Of a DNA stretch of 8,816 nucleotides, positions 1 through 6,090 are shown one piece after another. The notes under the pieces were generated by a model. The model was not told where the DNA came from. It worked only from the letters and a program-made list of their open reading frames with translations, and made no database searches. The translations under genes and the position numbers were made by a program. Source of the DNA: Candidatus Sabulitectum sp. (GTDB lineage: Bacteria; Fermentibacterota; Fermentibacteria; Fermentibacterales; JCC-6). Within the stretch, counting starts at the first letter, position 1. Each line of letters starts with the position of its first letter. The stretch is from the NCBI GenBank assembly GCA_029934845.1, contig JAOZLN010000083.1, positions 1-8,816 on the forward strand. Direction: 5' to 3'.

Positions 1-1
1 A

Positions 2-130
2 CTTTTCTGGAAGGGTACGGCACCTACCACTGTCTGTGAACTTCACACAGACAGCGTTGGTTTTGCGGCAGATACAACTCTTGGAGAATTCAGTGATTTC
101 GACAGAAACTTCGGTCAGGGAGGCATTTAG
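2..130 (+). CDS. 3' end of an unrecognised protein (partial)
   Basis: An open frame enters from the left edge in frame 2 and ends at TAG (128-130), giving 42 residues that end in FGQGGI. The fragment has a hydrophilic, Asp/Thr-rich composition with one cysteine and no transmembrane segment, as expected for the tail of a soluble or secreted protein. No family can be assigned from so little sequence. No T-rich hairpin follows the stop. The 64 bases to the next likely start (195) hold no convincing promoter, so read-through into the next gene is possible. That the frame is coding is inferred from its openness to a natural stop just before the next gene; the other forward frames are interrupted. 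Confidence 0.5.
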   Translation, partial: LFWKGTAPTTVCELHTDSVGFAADTTLGEFSDFDRNFGQGGI

Positions 131-194
131 ACTTACCTGCAGTTAACTGACTTTCAAATAATTTACGTTTTCACAAATGACAGGACAGAACAGC

Positions 195-995
195 ATGGGA
201 ACCGAGAACATTCTTTACGTAGTTGCAGGTATTTGTCTGGCCATAGCGATCTTTCTTGGGTACAGGCTTCTGAAGTCTCCAGTCTGGAAGCAGAGGCAGC
301 TTCAGAAAGCAGCCAAAATGGCAGCCCGGGGTAATGTTCAGGATATGATAGACTATCTTGAGGTGAACAGGAACAGAAAAAGCGTGGCCTGCCCTCTGAC
401 TAATGCTCTGGTTTTCTATTTTATCCGCAGTGGTGAAACCGACAAGGCAGAGAAGATAGTTGTGTCCGCAATGGATGCCGGAGACAACAGCGGCACCGCC
501 ATGGCTCAGATGGCTTACATTGCCCAGCAGAAAGGCCAGAATGACAGTGCAGAGAAGTATTACATAAAAGCAATGAAGCAGGACCCCAGGCTTGAAGGTA
601 CAATGAAGGTAAACCTGGCAGGTCTGTTCATCAATATGGGGGAAAGGCTTGATGAGGCGGAAGTGCTTCTTGAGGAAGCTCTTGAACAACGCGAGGGTGC
701 TGGTAAAAGTGGAGTTTATCTGAATCTTGCAATGCTTCATATGAAACGCAAAGAGTACTCCAGGGCCAGGGCAAGTGCTATGACCTCAGCTGAGCTGCTT
801 CCTGATACTCCGATCACAAGAATGGGCAAGGCTCAGGCTTTCGGTCTTGCGGCCAGGTGTTCTGTTAAACTTAACGACACCAGCGAGGCAAAGAGACTGG
901 CCACCAAAGCGCTTAAAACACTTGATAAGCAGCCGGGTACAGAAAAGCTGCAACAGGAGCTTCTGGCCATCACAGGCGAAAAGACAAAGAGCTGA
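195..995 (+). CDS. Membrane-anchored tetratricopeptide-repeat protein
   Basis: The product is 266 aa from ATG 195. An ATG at 177 would add six polar residues but has no Shine-Dalgarno, while 195 has AGGA at 182-185, nine bases upstream. Residues about 5-25 form one hydrophobic N-terminal helix (YVVAGICLAIAIFLGYRLL) followed by Lys/Arg-rich residues, which suggests an N-in membrane anchor. The rest is helical with TPR-like pairs: segments around A-x-x-x-x-R-S-G-E-T-D-K-A-E, M-A-Y-I-A-Q-Q-K-G-Q-N-D-S-A-E and N-L-A-M-L-H-M-K-R-K-E-Y-S-R-A, giving roughly four to five repeats. TPR proteins are protein-interaction scaffolds; no partner can be named from sequence. The stop lies four bases before the next ATG, so the gene is probably co-translated with the UPF0104-family membrane protein, suggesting a shared envelope role (inference). 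Confidence 0.8.
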   Translation: MGTENILYVVAGICLAIAIFLGYRLLKSPVWKQRQLQKAAKMAARGNVQDMIDYLEVNRNRKSVACPLTNALVFYFIRSGETDKAEKIVVSAMDAGDNSGTAMAQMAYIAQQKGQNDSAEKYYIKAMKQDPRLEGTMKVNLAGLFINMGERLDEAEVLLEEALEQREGAGKSGVYLNLAMLHMKRKEYSRARASAMTSAELLPDTPITRMGKAQAFGLAARCSVKLNDTSEAKRLATKALKTLDKQPGTEKLQQELLAITGEKTKS

Positions 996-999
996 GCCC

Positions 1000-1923
1000 A
1001 TGAAGAAGGCCATATGGGGCATTGTTATTGCCATTGTTCTTTACACTGTTCTTGTACTGAATTCAGACATACAGAAGGTGATCTCCGCAGCCGATTCCAT
1101 TAATCCACTGTGGATTCCTCTCTTTCTGGTTCTTCCGCTTCTTAACTACGGGATCAGATTTCTCAAGTGGCAGTATTTTCTCCACCGAATAGGTGAGAAG
1201 ATTCCATTGAAGGAGAGCTTTCTTGTGTTTATTGCAGGTTTCTCCATGACTGTTTCACCGGGGAAGATGGGCGAACTGCTGAAGTGCAGTCTGCTTAAGA
1301 AACGCCACAGTATACCCATAGAAAAAACAAGCCCCATTGTGGTTGCAGAAAGGCTTACAGACCTGATAAGTATGGTACTTCTGGCTTTGATCGGAGCACT
1401 TCTGGTACATAGCAGAATAGCTCTTCCTGCGGCAGGAGCAGGGGCGCTGTTCGTTGCAATGGCGATGTTTGTTCTGTTGAACCGGTGGGCCTGGGGTCTG
1501 TTCTCAAAGATTGCCCACAAAATTCCGTTCCTTGGAAAGAGGAAGCACCTCTTCGATGACTTCAGAGACGCATCGGTGAAACTTCTTGATGCAAAGAGCC
1601 TTGCTGTATCAGTACCAATAGGTATGGTTTCCTGGGGGATAGAGGCACTGGTGCTGTGTGTTGTTGCAGCCTCCATGGGGTACAGCCTGCCTGCAGGAGT
1701 TGCACTCTTGTCTCACGCTGCAGGAAGCGTGGCCGGTGCAATATCAATGATCCCGGGTGGTCTTGGATTAACAGAGTTGACAATTGATGGAATTCTCTGC
1801 GACTACCTTCCGTCAGCCACAGCAACAGTGACGACCCTCTTGATGAGGTTCGCCACTTTATGGTTCAGTGTGCTTCTTGGAGTTGGAGCCCTTGCTGTTC
1901 TGAAAAGAAAGCAGAAACCCTAA
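1000..1923 (+). CDS. UPF0104 / lysylphosphatidylglycerol synthase TM-region family membrane protein
   Basis: A 307-aa polytopic inner-membrane protein with about seven or eight hydrophobic segments. The frame is open further upstream (from 847), but ATG 1000 sits four bases after the preceding stop and begins a typical membrane N-terminus (MKKAIWGIVIAIVLY). Family hallmarks are visible: S-P-G-K-M-G-E at residues 86-92, E-R-L-T-D-L from residue 117, and P-G-G-L-G-L-T-E at 252-259. These match the conserved (S/T)PG-x-x-GE, ER and PGG-x-G-x-x-E blocks of the MprF N-terminal/flippase-like domain (PF03706, COG0392). The length fits the stand-alone domain; the cytosolic aminoacyl-transferase domain of true MprF is absent, so lipid aminoacylation should not be assumed. 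A lipid or glycolipid translocation role is inference. Its stop overlaps the stop of the convergent small gene by four bases. Confidence 0.88.
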   Translation: MKKAIWGIVIAIVLYTVLVLNSDIQKVISAADSINPLWIPLFLVLPLLNYGIRFLKWQYFLHRIGEKIPLKESFLVFIAGFSMTVSPGKMGELLKCSLLKKRHSIPIEKTSPIVVAERLTDLISMVLLALIGALLVHSRIALPAAGAGALFVAMAMFVLLNRWAWGLFSKIAHKIPFLGKRKHLFDDFRDASVKLLDAKSLAVSVPIGMVSWGIEALVLCVVAASMGYSLPAGVALLSHAAGSVAGAISMIPGGLGLTELTIDGILCDYLPSATATVTTLLMRFATLWFSVLLGVGALAVLKRKQKP

Positions 1924-2156
1924 ATACCGTTTCCCACATCATCGGTATTGAACAGTCTGGTGCTGTCCGGGTTTGAGTACAGCAGCAAATTTGAAGTGTC
2001 TGTACCAGAACCAGAACCAGCAATACCACCAGTGTTACAAAACTCCCCACCGGATCCGGGTGCAGTCCCGCCGCCACATGTGGCACTCCAGCCATTTTTT
2101 GATGCCTCAACTATGCTCTGCAGGGCAGGCTTTGTGTATTTTTCCGGGAAAAACAT
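1920..2156 (-). CDS. Candidate RiPP precursor peptide, Y-x-x-P-x-L leader with Gly/Ser/Cys-rich core
   Basis: A 78-aa protein on the minus strand. It looks real because AAGGA lies eight bases upstream of the ATG and a good sigma70-type promoter precedes that (2185-2213). The N-terminus is polar with K6-Y7-T8-K9-P10-A11-L12, matching the Y-x-x-P-x-L pattern bound by PqqD-like recognition elements in lasso-peptide leaders. From about residue 21 the composition changes to Gly/Ser/Thr/Asn with cysteines at 27 and 40 (T-C-G-G-G and F-C-N-T-G-G) and a G-S-G-S-G tract near 47-51. The tail is rich in Asn/Asp and ends VGNGI. There is no signal peptide or membrane segment. The two-part composition, plus a radical SAM/PqqD operon 1.6 kb away, supports a modified-peptide precursor. 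The family is not one I recognise. Alternative: an unrelated small Gly-rich protein. The link to the operon is inference. Confidence 0.62.
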   Translation of the reverse strand: MFFPEKYTKPALQSIVEASKNGWSATCGGGTAPGSGGEFCNTGGIAGSGSGTDTSNLLLYSNPDSTRLFNTDDVGNGI

Positions 2157-2184
2157 GATAGTATTCCTTTCTGATCATGGTTCA

Positions 2185-2213
2185 ATAATACTATTTTGAA
2201 GCATTTTGTACAA
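2185..2213 (-). promoter_or_regulatory. Promoter of the candidate precursor gene
   Basis: Read on the minus strand, TTGTAC (-35, at 2213-2208) is followed by a 17-base spacer and TATTAT (-10, at 2190-2185), which has five of six consensus bases. The predicted transcript would start near 2178, leaving about 22 untranslated bases that include the AAGGA ribosome-binding site. This independent signal is a main reason to accept the minus-strand gene. The TTGTAC hexamer is weak. Confidence 0.5.
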
Positions 2214-2232
2214 TGACCAGCTCTGTGGAACC

Positions 2233-2261
2233 TGTGCAGTCAGCTATATGTTCGTTATCAT
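2233..2261 (+). promoter_or_regulatory. Possible promoter of the first secreted paralog
   Basis: TATCAT (2256-2261) is a good -10 candidate. At 17 bases upstream lies TGTGCA (2233-2238), a poor -35. The stretch from 2225 (GTGGAACCTGTGC) to the -10 resembles the equivalent block before the second paralog (2964-2999) in both sequence and spacing, which raises its credibility above that of the hexamers alone. Confidence 0.35.
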
Positions 2262-2299
2262 AGAGTCATGGTGATGGTTTATTATTGAAGGAGTGGAAA

Positions 2300-2896
2300 A
2301 TGAAAATTATTATATTTCTAGTTGTGTCTGCTTTTGCTCTGTCTGCTTATGCACAGACAGGTGACGCATTGTTTACGCAGACTTATAGTTTTGCAGAAGC
2401 TGAAAATGGAATACAATCGTCAAGTCTAGCAGATGATTTTGTGCCCATTTTTTCTGGTGATTTGCAGTCTGTTATTCTCTGGATGACTTTCCAGGGTACT
2501 CCTCCAGATGACATATTCATCAAAATCACCGAAGACAACGGTGATATCGATCCAAACATTACCACTACACTGATTTCAGGAAATCTTGTTCCTTCCATGA
2601 TTGATACAGGAGATCTAATTAATGGGCGTAGTGTTTACGAAGTTACATTATCATTTCCCACAGTAACCCCTGTTTGGGCCGGAGAACTCTACTGGCTCGA
2701 GGTCGGCACTGTTTCCGGTTCATACTGGATTTACCAGGACCCAGTAGTCTTTGGCACTTCTGTATGGTATTTTGACGCAGGGCAATTTCACAATATTTAT
2801 GATGCATTCGGGTATAGCTGGGATACATTCTTCGAGATAAGAACTCCTGTTGCTCTTGAAAGAAGCAGCTGGGGGTCTATAAAGGCTTCATTCTAG
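2300..2896 (+). CDS. Secreted beta-rich protein, first of two tandem paralogs, with SWGSIKASF tail
   Basis: A 198-aa protein. ATG 2300 is chosen because GAAGGAG (2287-2293) lies six bases upstream and the signal peptide then starts correctly; the frame can be opened at TTG 2285 but that adds only five polar residues. Residues 1-18 are a Sec signal peptide with a likely AYA|Q cleavage. The mature part is Thr/Asp/aromatic-rich, probably a beta-sandwich, with no cysteine. Recognisable blocks are LADDFVP, TPPDDIFIKIT, NGDIDPN, AGELYWLEVG and YQDPVVFGTSVWYF. It ends S-S-W-G-S-I-K-A-S-F. About half the positions match the next gene by eye, including the identical tail, indicating tandem duplication. 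No named domain is recognised; the composition suggests a surface or matrix protein. The tail may be a sorting or anchoring signal (inference). Confidence 0.8.
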   Translation: MKIIIFLVVSAFALSAYAQTGDALFTQTYSFAEAENGIQSSSLADDFVPIFSGDLQSVILWMTFQGTPPDDIFIKITEDNGDIDPNITTTLISGNLVPSMIDTGDLINGRSVYEVTLSFPTVTPVWAGELYWLEVGTVSGSYWIYQDPVVFGTSVWYFDAGQFHNIYDAFGYSWDTFFEIRTPVALERSSWGSIKASF

Positions 2897-2970
2897 CTGA
2901 CTTATCCGTCTTGACTTCTGCAACATAAGTTTACTTTCATATTACCCCGCCGGAAGCGAATTCGTGGAAC

Positions 2971-2999
2971 TGTGCGCAGGCAAATCTGTTTACTATAAT
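2971..2999 (+). promoter_or_regulatory. Promoter of the second secreted paralog
   Basis: A perfect TATAAT -10 lies at 2994-2999. The -35 position, 17 bases upstream, is TGTGCG (2971-2976), a poor match. The preceding GTGGAACTGTGC (2964-2975) is shared with the first paralog's upstream region at the same 23-base offset from the -10. An activator may replace a good -35 (inference). Confidence 0.45.
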
Positions 3000-3046
3000 T
3001 AGAGAGGGTGGACGAGTTGTGGGGTCGCATTTCGAGGGGAAGGCGT

Positions 3047-3646
3047 ATGAGAGATATTGTTAAAGTGATTGTTGCCATGCTGGTTCTGGCTCCTTTTGTT
3101 TCAGGGTATGCCAGCGATACAATTTTTACGCAGAGTTATAACTTTGGTTCTGTAGACGGTGGAACAAGCTACACCAGTGTGGCTGATGATTTCACTCCGG
3201 ATTTTACCGGGTATTTCCAGCATGTGATTATTTATCAGTATTTTAATGAAACGCCCCCAACAGAGGTATTCCTGAAGATCACACAGGACACAGGTGACAT
3301 AAATCCCAATAATGCCACTTCGATGCTTTCGGGAAGTTTCGCAGTTTCATATTCTGCTACAGGTGATTCGTTCAGTGGTGAGCCTATCTATGAAATGACA
3401 CTTGACCTGGGACAGGCTGTTGCAGTAGATGCAGGCAGTTTGTACTGGCTCGAGACCGGTGTAGTTTTTAACTCTTATGTACTTTATCAGGATCCAGTGG
3501 TGTTCGGCTCACCTATGTGGTATTTCGAGGGTGGACAGTACCACTCCTTCGCAGAACAGAGCCACAGCTGGGATTCGTTTTTTGAGCTTAAAACACCTGT
3601 GTCCCTTCAGCGTAACAGCTGGGGTTCCATAAAGGCCTCTTTCTAA
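3047..3646 (+). CDS. Secreted beta-rich protein, second tandem paralog, with SWGSIKASF tail
   Basis: A 199-aa protein. The frame opens at GTG 3008, but ATG 3047 has AGGGGA at 3035-3040 and gives a clean signal peptide (residues 1-22, likely GYA|S cleavage). Blocks aligned with the upstream paralog are VADDFTP, TPPTEVFLKIT, TGDINPN, GSLYWLETG, YQDPVVFGSPMWYF and HSWDSFFELKTPV. The last nine residues, SWGSIKASF, are identical in the two proteins, as is the YQDPVVFG block, while much of the rest has diverged; the tail is therefore under selection or recently homogenised. There is no cysteine and no internal membrane helix. No function is recognised. The gene sits just before the PqqD-like gene, with about 100 bases between and no clear terminator, so it could lead the same transcript. 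Confidence 0.8.
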   Translation: MRDIVKVIVAMLVLAPFVSGYASDTIFTQSYNFGSVDGGTSYTSVADDFTPDFTGYFQHVIIYQYFNETPPTEVFLKITQDTGDINPNNATSMLSGSFAVSYSATGDSFSGEPIYEMTLDLGQAVAVDAGSLYWLETGVVFNSYVLYQDPVVFGSPMWYFEGGQYHSFAEQSHSWDSFFELKTPVSLQRNSWGSIKASF

Positions 3647-3749
3647 CTGAAGCAGAGCAGTTCAGGATTATTCTTCCAGGGGCCAGTTCTCCCGTTCCAC
3701 TCCTTGTATGGAGTGTTATATTGGGGGTATAAACCAACTGGAGGAATCA

Positions 3750-4004
3750 ATGGAAAAACTCGAATACGCAAAAGGTGTGGTTTTTAGAAGAGAGCCTGCA
3801 GGGGGCATTCTTTTCAACATAGATACAGGTGATCTGCAGGTAACCGAAGGTGTCGCCTTTGGTATCTGTGACATGATAGACAACGGAAAAGACAAAGAGA
3901 AGATCCTTTCTGAATTGAGGAAACACTACCCTGAAGAGCAGGATCTTGAACAGGATCTTGATGATTTCATAAAGGAGCTCAAAGAAAAGGGTGCCCTGGT
4001 TTGA
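3750..4004 (+). CDS. PqqD-like RiPP recognition element protein
   Basis: An 84-aa protein. ATG 3750 is preceded by GGAGGA (3740-3745), closely spaced; an upstream in-frame ATG at 3708 lacks a ribosome-binding site. The pattern is that of the PqqD family: an N-terminal beta part (GVVFRREPAGGILFNIDTGD), then L-x-V-T-E-G-V-A-F at about 33-41, a helix (ICDMIDNGKDKEKIL), and a charged C-terminal helix (DLDDFIKELKEKGALV). PqqD-type domains bind the leader of a peptide substrate and present it to the partner radical SAM enzyme. Length is normal for the stand-alone form. The stop overlaps the next ATG by one base (TGATG), so it is translationally coupled to the first radical SAM gene, its probable partner. 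Confidence in the family is high; the substrate is unknown. Confidence 0.85.
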   Translation: MEKLEYAKGVVFRREPAGGILFNIDTGDLQVTEGVAFGICDMIDNGKDKEKILSELRKHYPEEQDLEQDLDDFIKELKEKGALV

Positions 4005-5050
4005 TGGCTCCCTACTGGGTTTCTCCCCGTGAGGCAAATCTGCTTATTACCGGCAGGTGCAACCTCAGGTGCAGACACTGCTCTGTAACCAGTTACGGCG
4101 GCCTGAACACTGACCTTCCTCTTTCTGTATGGAAAAAGATTCTGGATGAACTCCAGAGGAGCAAACTTCTTAAACTTACACTTACAGGAGGAGAACCTCT
4201 TGCAAGGCCGGATCTCATTCAGTTCCTCGGTGAGGTATACAAAAGACCTTTCAGATTCTCCATTAACACCAATGCAACTCTTATAACTCCGGAGATCATT
4301 GAAACAGTAAAGAAGTACTCTTCCAGGTTCAATGAATTCATGGTCAGTCTTGATGGCCCTGATAAAGAAACGGTTGACAGCCAGAGAGGTACCGGTGTTT
4401 TCGAAGAACTGATTCTGGGCGTGGAAAAGCTTCGCCAGGCAGATATACCTTTCGGGTTCTACTGTACAACCACAAGTCTTAACGTTGACAGGGTTACCGA
4501 AACAGCAGAATTTGCTTTCTCCCTTGGTGCCCAGTGGATCAAATTCAATAATTTCCTTCTTGCAGGCCCTGAACTGAACAGTGATATGGTTCCTGAACAG
4601 GCAAAAGTGAATAAAGCTGCGAAAGAGCTGAGTATTCTTGCAGTGAAGCATCCCGGCAGAATTCAGGGCACTCTTCTGGACATGCGGGCCACAATGCTTG
4701 AATGCAAAGAGGGAAAATTGCGCAAGAGAAAAGACAGGGCATATTCATGCGGTGGAGGTGTGGGAAGAATTGCAGTTTTCCCTGATGGCAGGGTTACTCC
4801 CTGTGACCATCTGCCGGACCTTACTCTGGGGAATATTACCAGGCAGTCTCTTGAAGAAATACTTACCGGAAAAGAAATGAAAAAATTTACTGAATTCATG
4901 GATCAGAAGCGATCTGACTATCCGGAGTGCACCGATTGCAGATACCTGGATGTCTGTTCCGGTGGCTGCCCTGTAGAGCCGCTGAACATGAAACAGGATA
5001 TCGGCATTGACAGGCATTCATGCCTTAAGCTGGCCATGGGAGAAATATGA
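4004..5050 (+). CDS. Radical SAM/SPASM peptide-modifying enzyme 1
   Basis: A 348-aa protein from ATG 4004 (a TTG at 4001 is also possible). The radical SAM cluster motif C-x3-C-x2-C is at C19, C23 and C26 (GRCNLRCRHC), and the SAM-binding GGEP at 62-65. The C-terminal SPASM domain has the full seven-cysteine set: C249, C267, C309, C312, C318, C322 and C340, including CTDCRYLDVCSGGC. This set normally ligates two auxiliary 4Fe-4S clusters. Members of this family act on ribosomal peptides and proteins, for example by forming thioether or C-C links, epimers or formylglycine; the chemistry here cannot be read from sequence. It is coupled to the PqqD-like gene upstream and overlaps the second radical SAM gene by four bases (ATGA). 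The product is soluble and cytoplasmic. Confidence 0.92.
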   Translation: MAPYWVSPREANLLITGRCNLRCRHCSVTSYGGLNTDLPLSVWKKILDELQRSKLLKLTLTGGEPLARPDLIQFLGEVYKRPFRFSINTNATLITPEIIETVKKYSSRFNEFMVSLDGPDKETVDSQRGTGVFEELILGVEKLRQADIPFGFYCTTTSLNVDRVTETAEFAFSLGAQWIKFNNFLLAGPELNSDMVPEQAKVNKAAKELSILAVKHPGRIQGTLLDMRATMLECKEGKLRKRKDRAYSCGGGVGRIAVFPDGRVTPCDHLPDLTLGNITRQSLEEILTGKEMKKFTEFMDQKRSDYPECTDCRYLDVCSGGCPVEPLNMKQDIGIDRHSCLKLAMGEI

Positions 5051-6090
5051 GTTCACAACTGCCCACTCTGGGAGTTCTGTACATCAACCCCGCAGGTGGC
5101 TGCAACCTGCACTGCAGGCACTGCTGGGTAAATGAAGGTTCTTTTACCGGGGAGCTTCTGTCTTTGGAAAATTGGAAAGAACTGCTTTCTCAATCTGTAG
5201 CAGAGGGGTGCAGCTATCTGAAATTAACAGGCGGTGAGCCGCTGCTTTACCATGATATCGTTCCTTTGTACAGGTACTCAGCCAGCCTTTTTCCCAGGAT
5301 CGTTATCGAAACCAACGGAACTCTTCAGCCTGAAGGGTTGTGGGAAGCATTTGCAGAAAAGAAGCCTTTTCATGTTTCCGTAAGTCTGGACAATGCAGAA
5401 GCCCGGCTGCATGACGAATTCAGGGGGCAGAGGGGTGCCTGGGAAAAGACTGTAGAATTCGCAGAGAAGCTGGTTAAGAACAACATCAGCAATCAGATAA
5501 TCATGTCTGTTTCTACCGCCCAGCGCCAGCCTGTTGTTGACATGATAAAACTTGCTCAACAAATAGGTACAGGTACACTGAAGATCAACTTTATCACACC
5601 ATCAGGCAGGGGGAAATCCGATAACTTTTTCGATAAGAACCCGATAGAGGACATTATTGAATTCTTTACCTGGATCGACAAGGAAACCCCCCGGGGGGTT
5701 CTTCCCTCTGTTCCTGCAGCTCTGCTTCCTGTGAATCGGCTGAAAAACCATGGGTACTGCCCTGTAAGAAATCTTATGGGGGTTCTTCCAGACGGTACAT
5801 TTTCTCTTTGTGGAGTTGCCTTTTCCAGAAAAGAAATGGCATGGGGTAAATTTCCAGCCATTTCGGTTCATGATGCATGGGAGAACTCACCTGTGTACAA
5901 AATGATCAGGTCTTCTCTTCCCCATGATATTGAAGGTGTATGCCATAGATGCATACACAGAGACTCATGTATAGGACAGTGTGTGGTTAACAACATGGAA
6001 ACAGGCGGTGCTGTTACCAGCCCTGATATTCTCTGCCAGCGTGCATACGAGGCAGGTCTTTTCCCGGAAACAAGGCTGATAGAAAGATGA
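5047..6090 (+). CDS. Radical SAM/SPASM peptide-modifying enzyme 2
   Basis: A 347-aa protein starting in an ATGA overlap with the previous stop. C-x3-C-x2-C is at C19, C23 and C26 (GGCNLHCRHC), with GGEP at 62-65, the same spacing as in its neighbour. The SPASM cysteines are C238, C255, C299, C302, C308, C312 and C330, again complete. After the last cysteine comes AYEAGLFPETR. The two enzymes share architecture but have diverged widely outside motifs, so they probably do different steps or act on different residues rather than being a recent duplication (inference). A perfect C6G6 palindrome lies within the gene (5685-5700). It overlaps the next gene by four bases. Alternative role: one enzyme could act on a protein other than the small peptide. 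Confidence 0.92.
   Translation: MSSQLPTLGVLYINPAGGCNLHCRHCWVNEGSFTGELLSLENWKELLSQSVAEGCSYLKLTGGEPLLYHDIVPLYRYSASLFPRIVIETNGTLQPEGLWEAFAEKKPFHVSVSLDNAEARLHDEFRGQRGAWEKTVEFAEKLVKNNISNQIIMSVSTAQRQPVVDMIKLAQQIGTGTLKINFITPSGRGKSDNFFDKNPIEDIIEFFTWIDKETPRGVLPSVPAALLPVNRLKNHGYCPVRNLMGVLPDGTFSLCGVAFSRKEMAWGKFPAISVHDAWENSPVYKMIRSSLPHDIEGVCHRCIHRDSCIGQCVVNNMETGGAVTSPDILCQRAYEAGLFPETRLIER
5685..5700. repeat. 16-base perfect palindrome, AACCCCCCGGGGGGTT
   Basis: A six-C run directly followed by a six-G run, flanked by AA and TT, is perfectly self-complementary. It lies inside the second radical SAM gene, between the barrel core and the SPASM domain, and encodes Thr-Pro-Arg-Gly-Val in frame. With no loop it is unlikely to be a terminator. 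The run is striking in DNA of this moderate GC content, and it is a spot where read or assembly errors could occur. Confidence 0.8.

Noticed and set aside
171..740. 189-codon minus-strand frame opposite the TPR gene
   Set aside because: The composition is Cys/His/Leu-rich, typical of an antisense shadow, and the plus-strand frame has TPR features and a ribosome-binding site.
847..999. Upstream extension of the UPF0104-family gene to 847
   Set aside because: It lies entirely inside the TPR gene, encodes a basic non-membrane sequence, and ATG 1000 starts a proper membrane helix four bases after the previous stop.
1948..2199. Plus-strand open frames across the intergenic stretch, including one with many Pro/Glu residues
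   Set aside because: They mirror the Gly/Ser-rich minus-strand gene, lack ribosome-binding sites, and the minus-strand reading has both a promoter and a Shine-Dalgarno.
3647..3671. Inverted repeat CTGAA...TTCAG after the second paralog
   Set aside because: The stem has only five bases with a nine-base loop and no poly-T tail; too weak for a terminator.
3698..3715. Hairpin CACTCC-TTGTAT-GGAGTG before the PqqD-like gene
   Set aside because: A six-base stem without a T-run is not a convincing terminator; it could be a regulatory site but nothing supports that beyond the repeat itself.
3704..3733. TTGTAT-18-TATAAA promoter before the PqqD-like gene
   Set aside because: The predicted start would fall at the ribosome-binding site itself, leaving almost no leader; TATATT at 3717-3722 has no good -35. 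No confident promoter for the operon was called.
3926..4651. Long minus-strand frame opposite the PqqD-like and first radical SAM genes
   Set aside because: It is antisense to genes with clear family motifs and has no recognisable features of its own.
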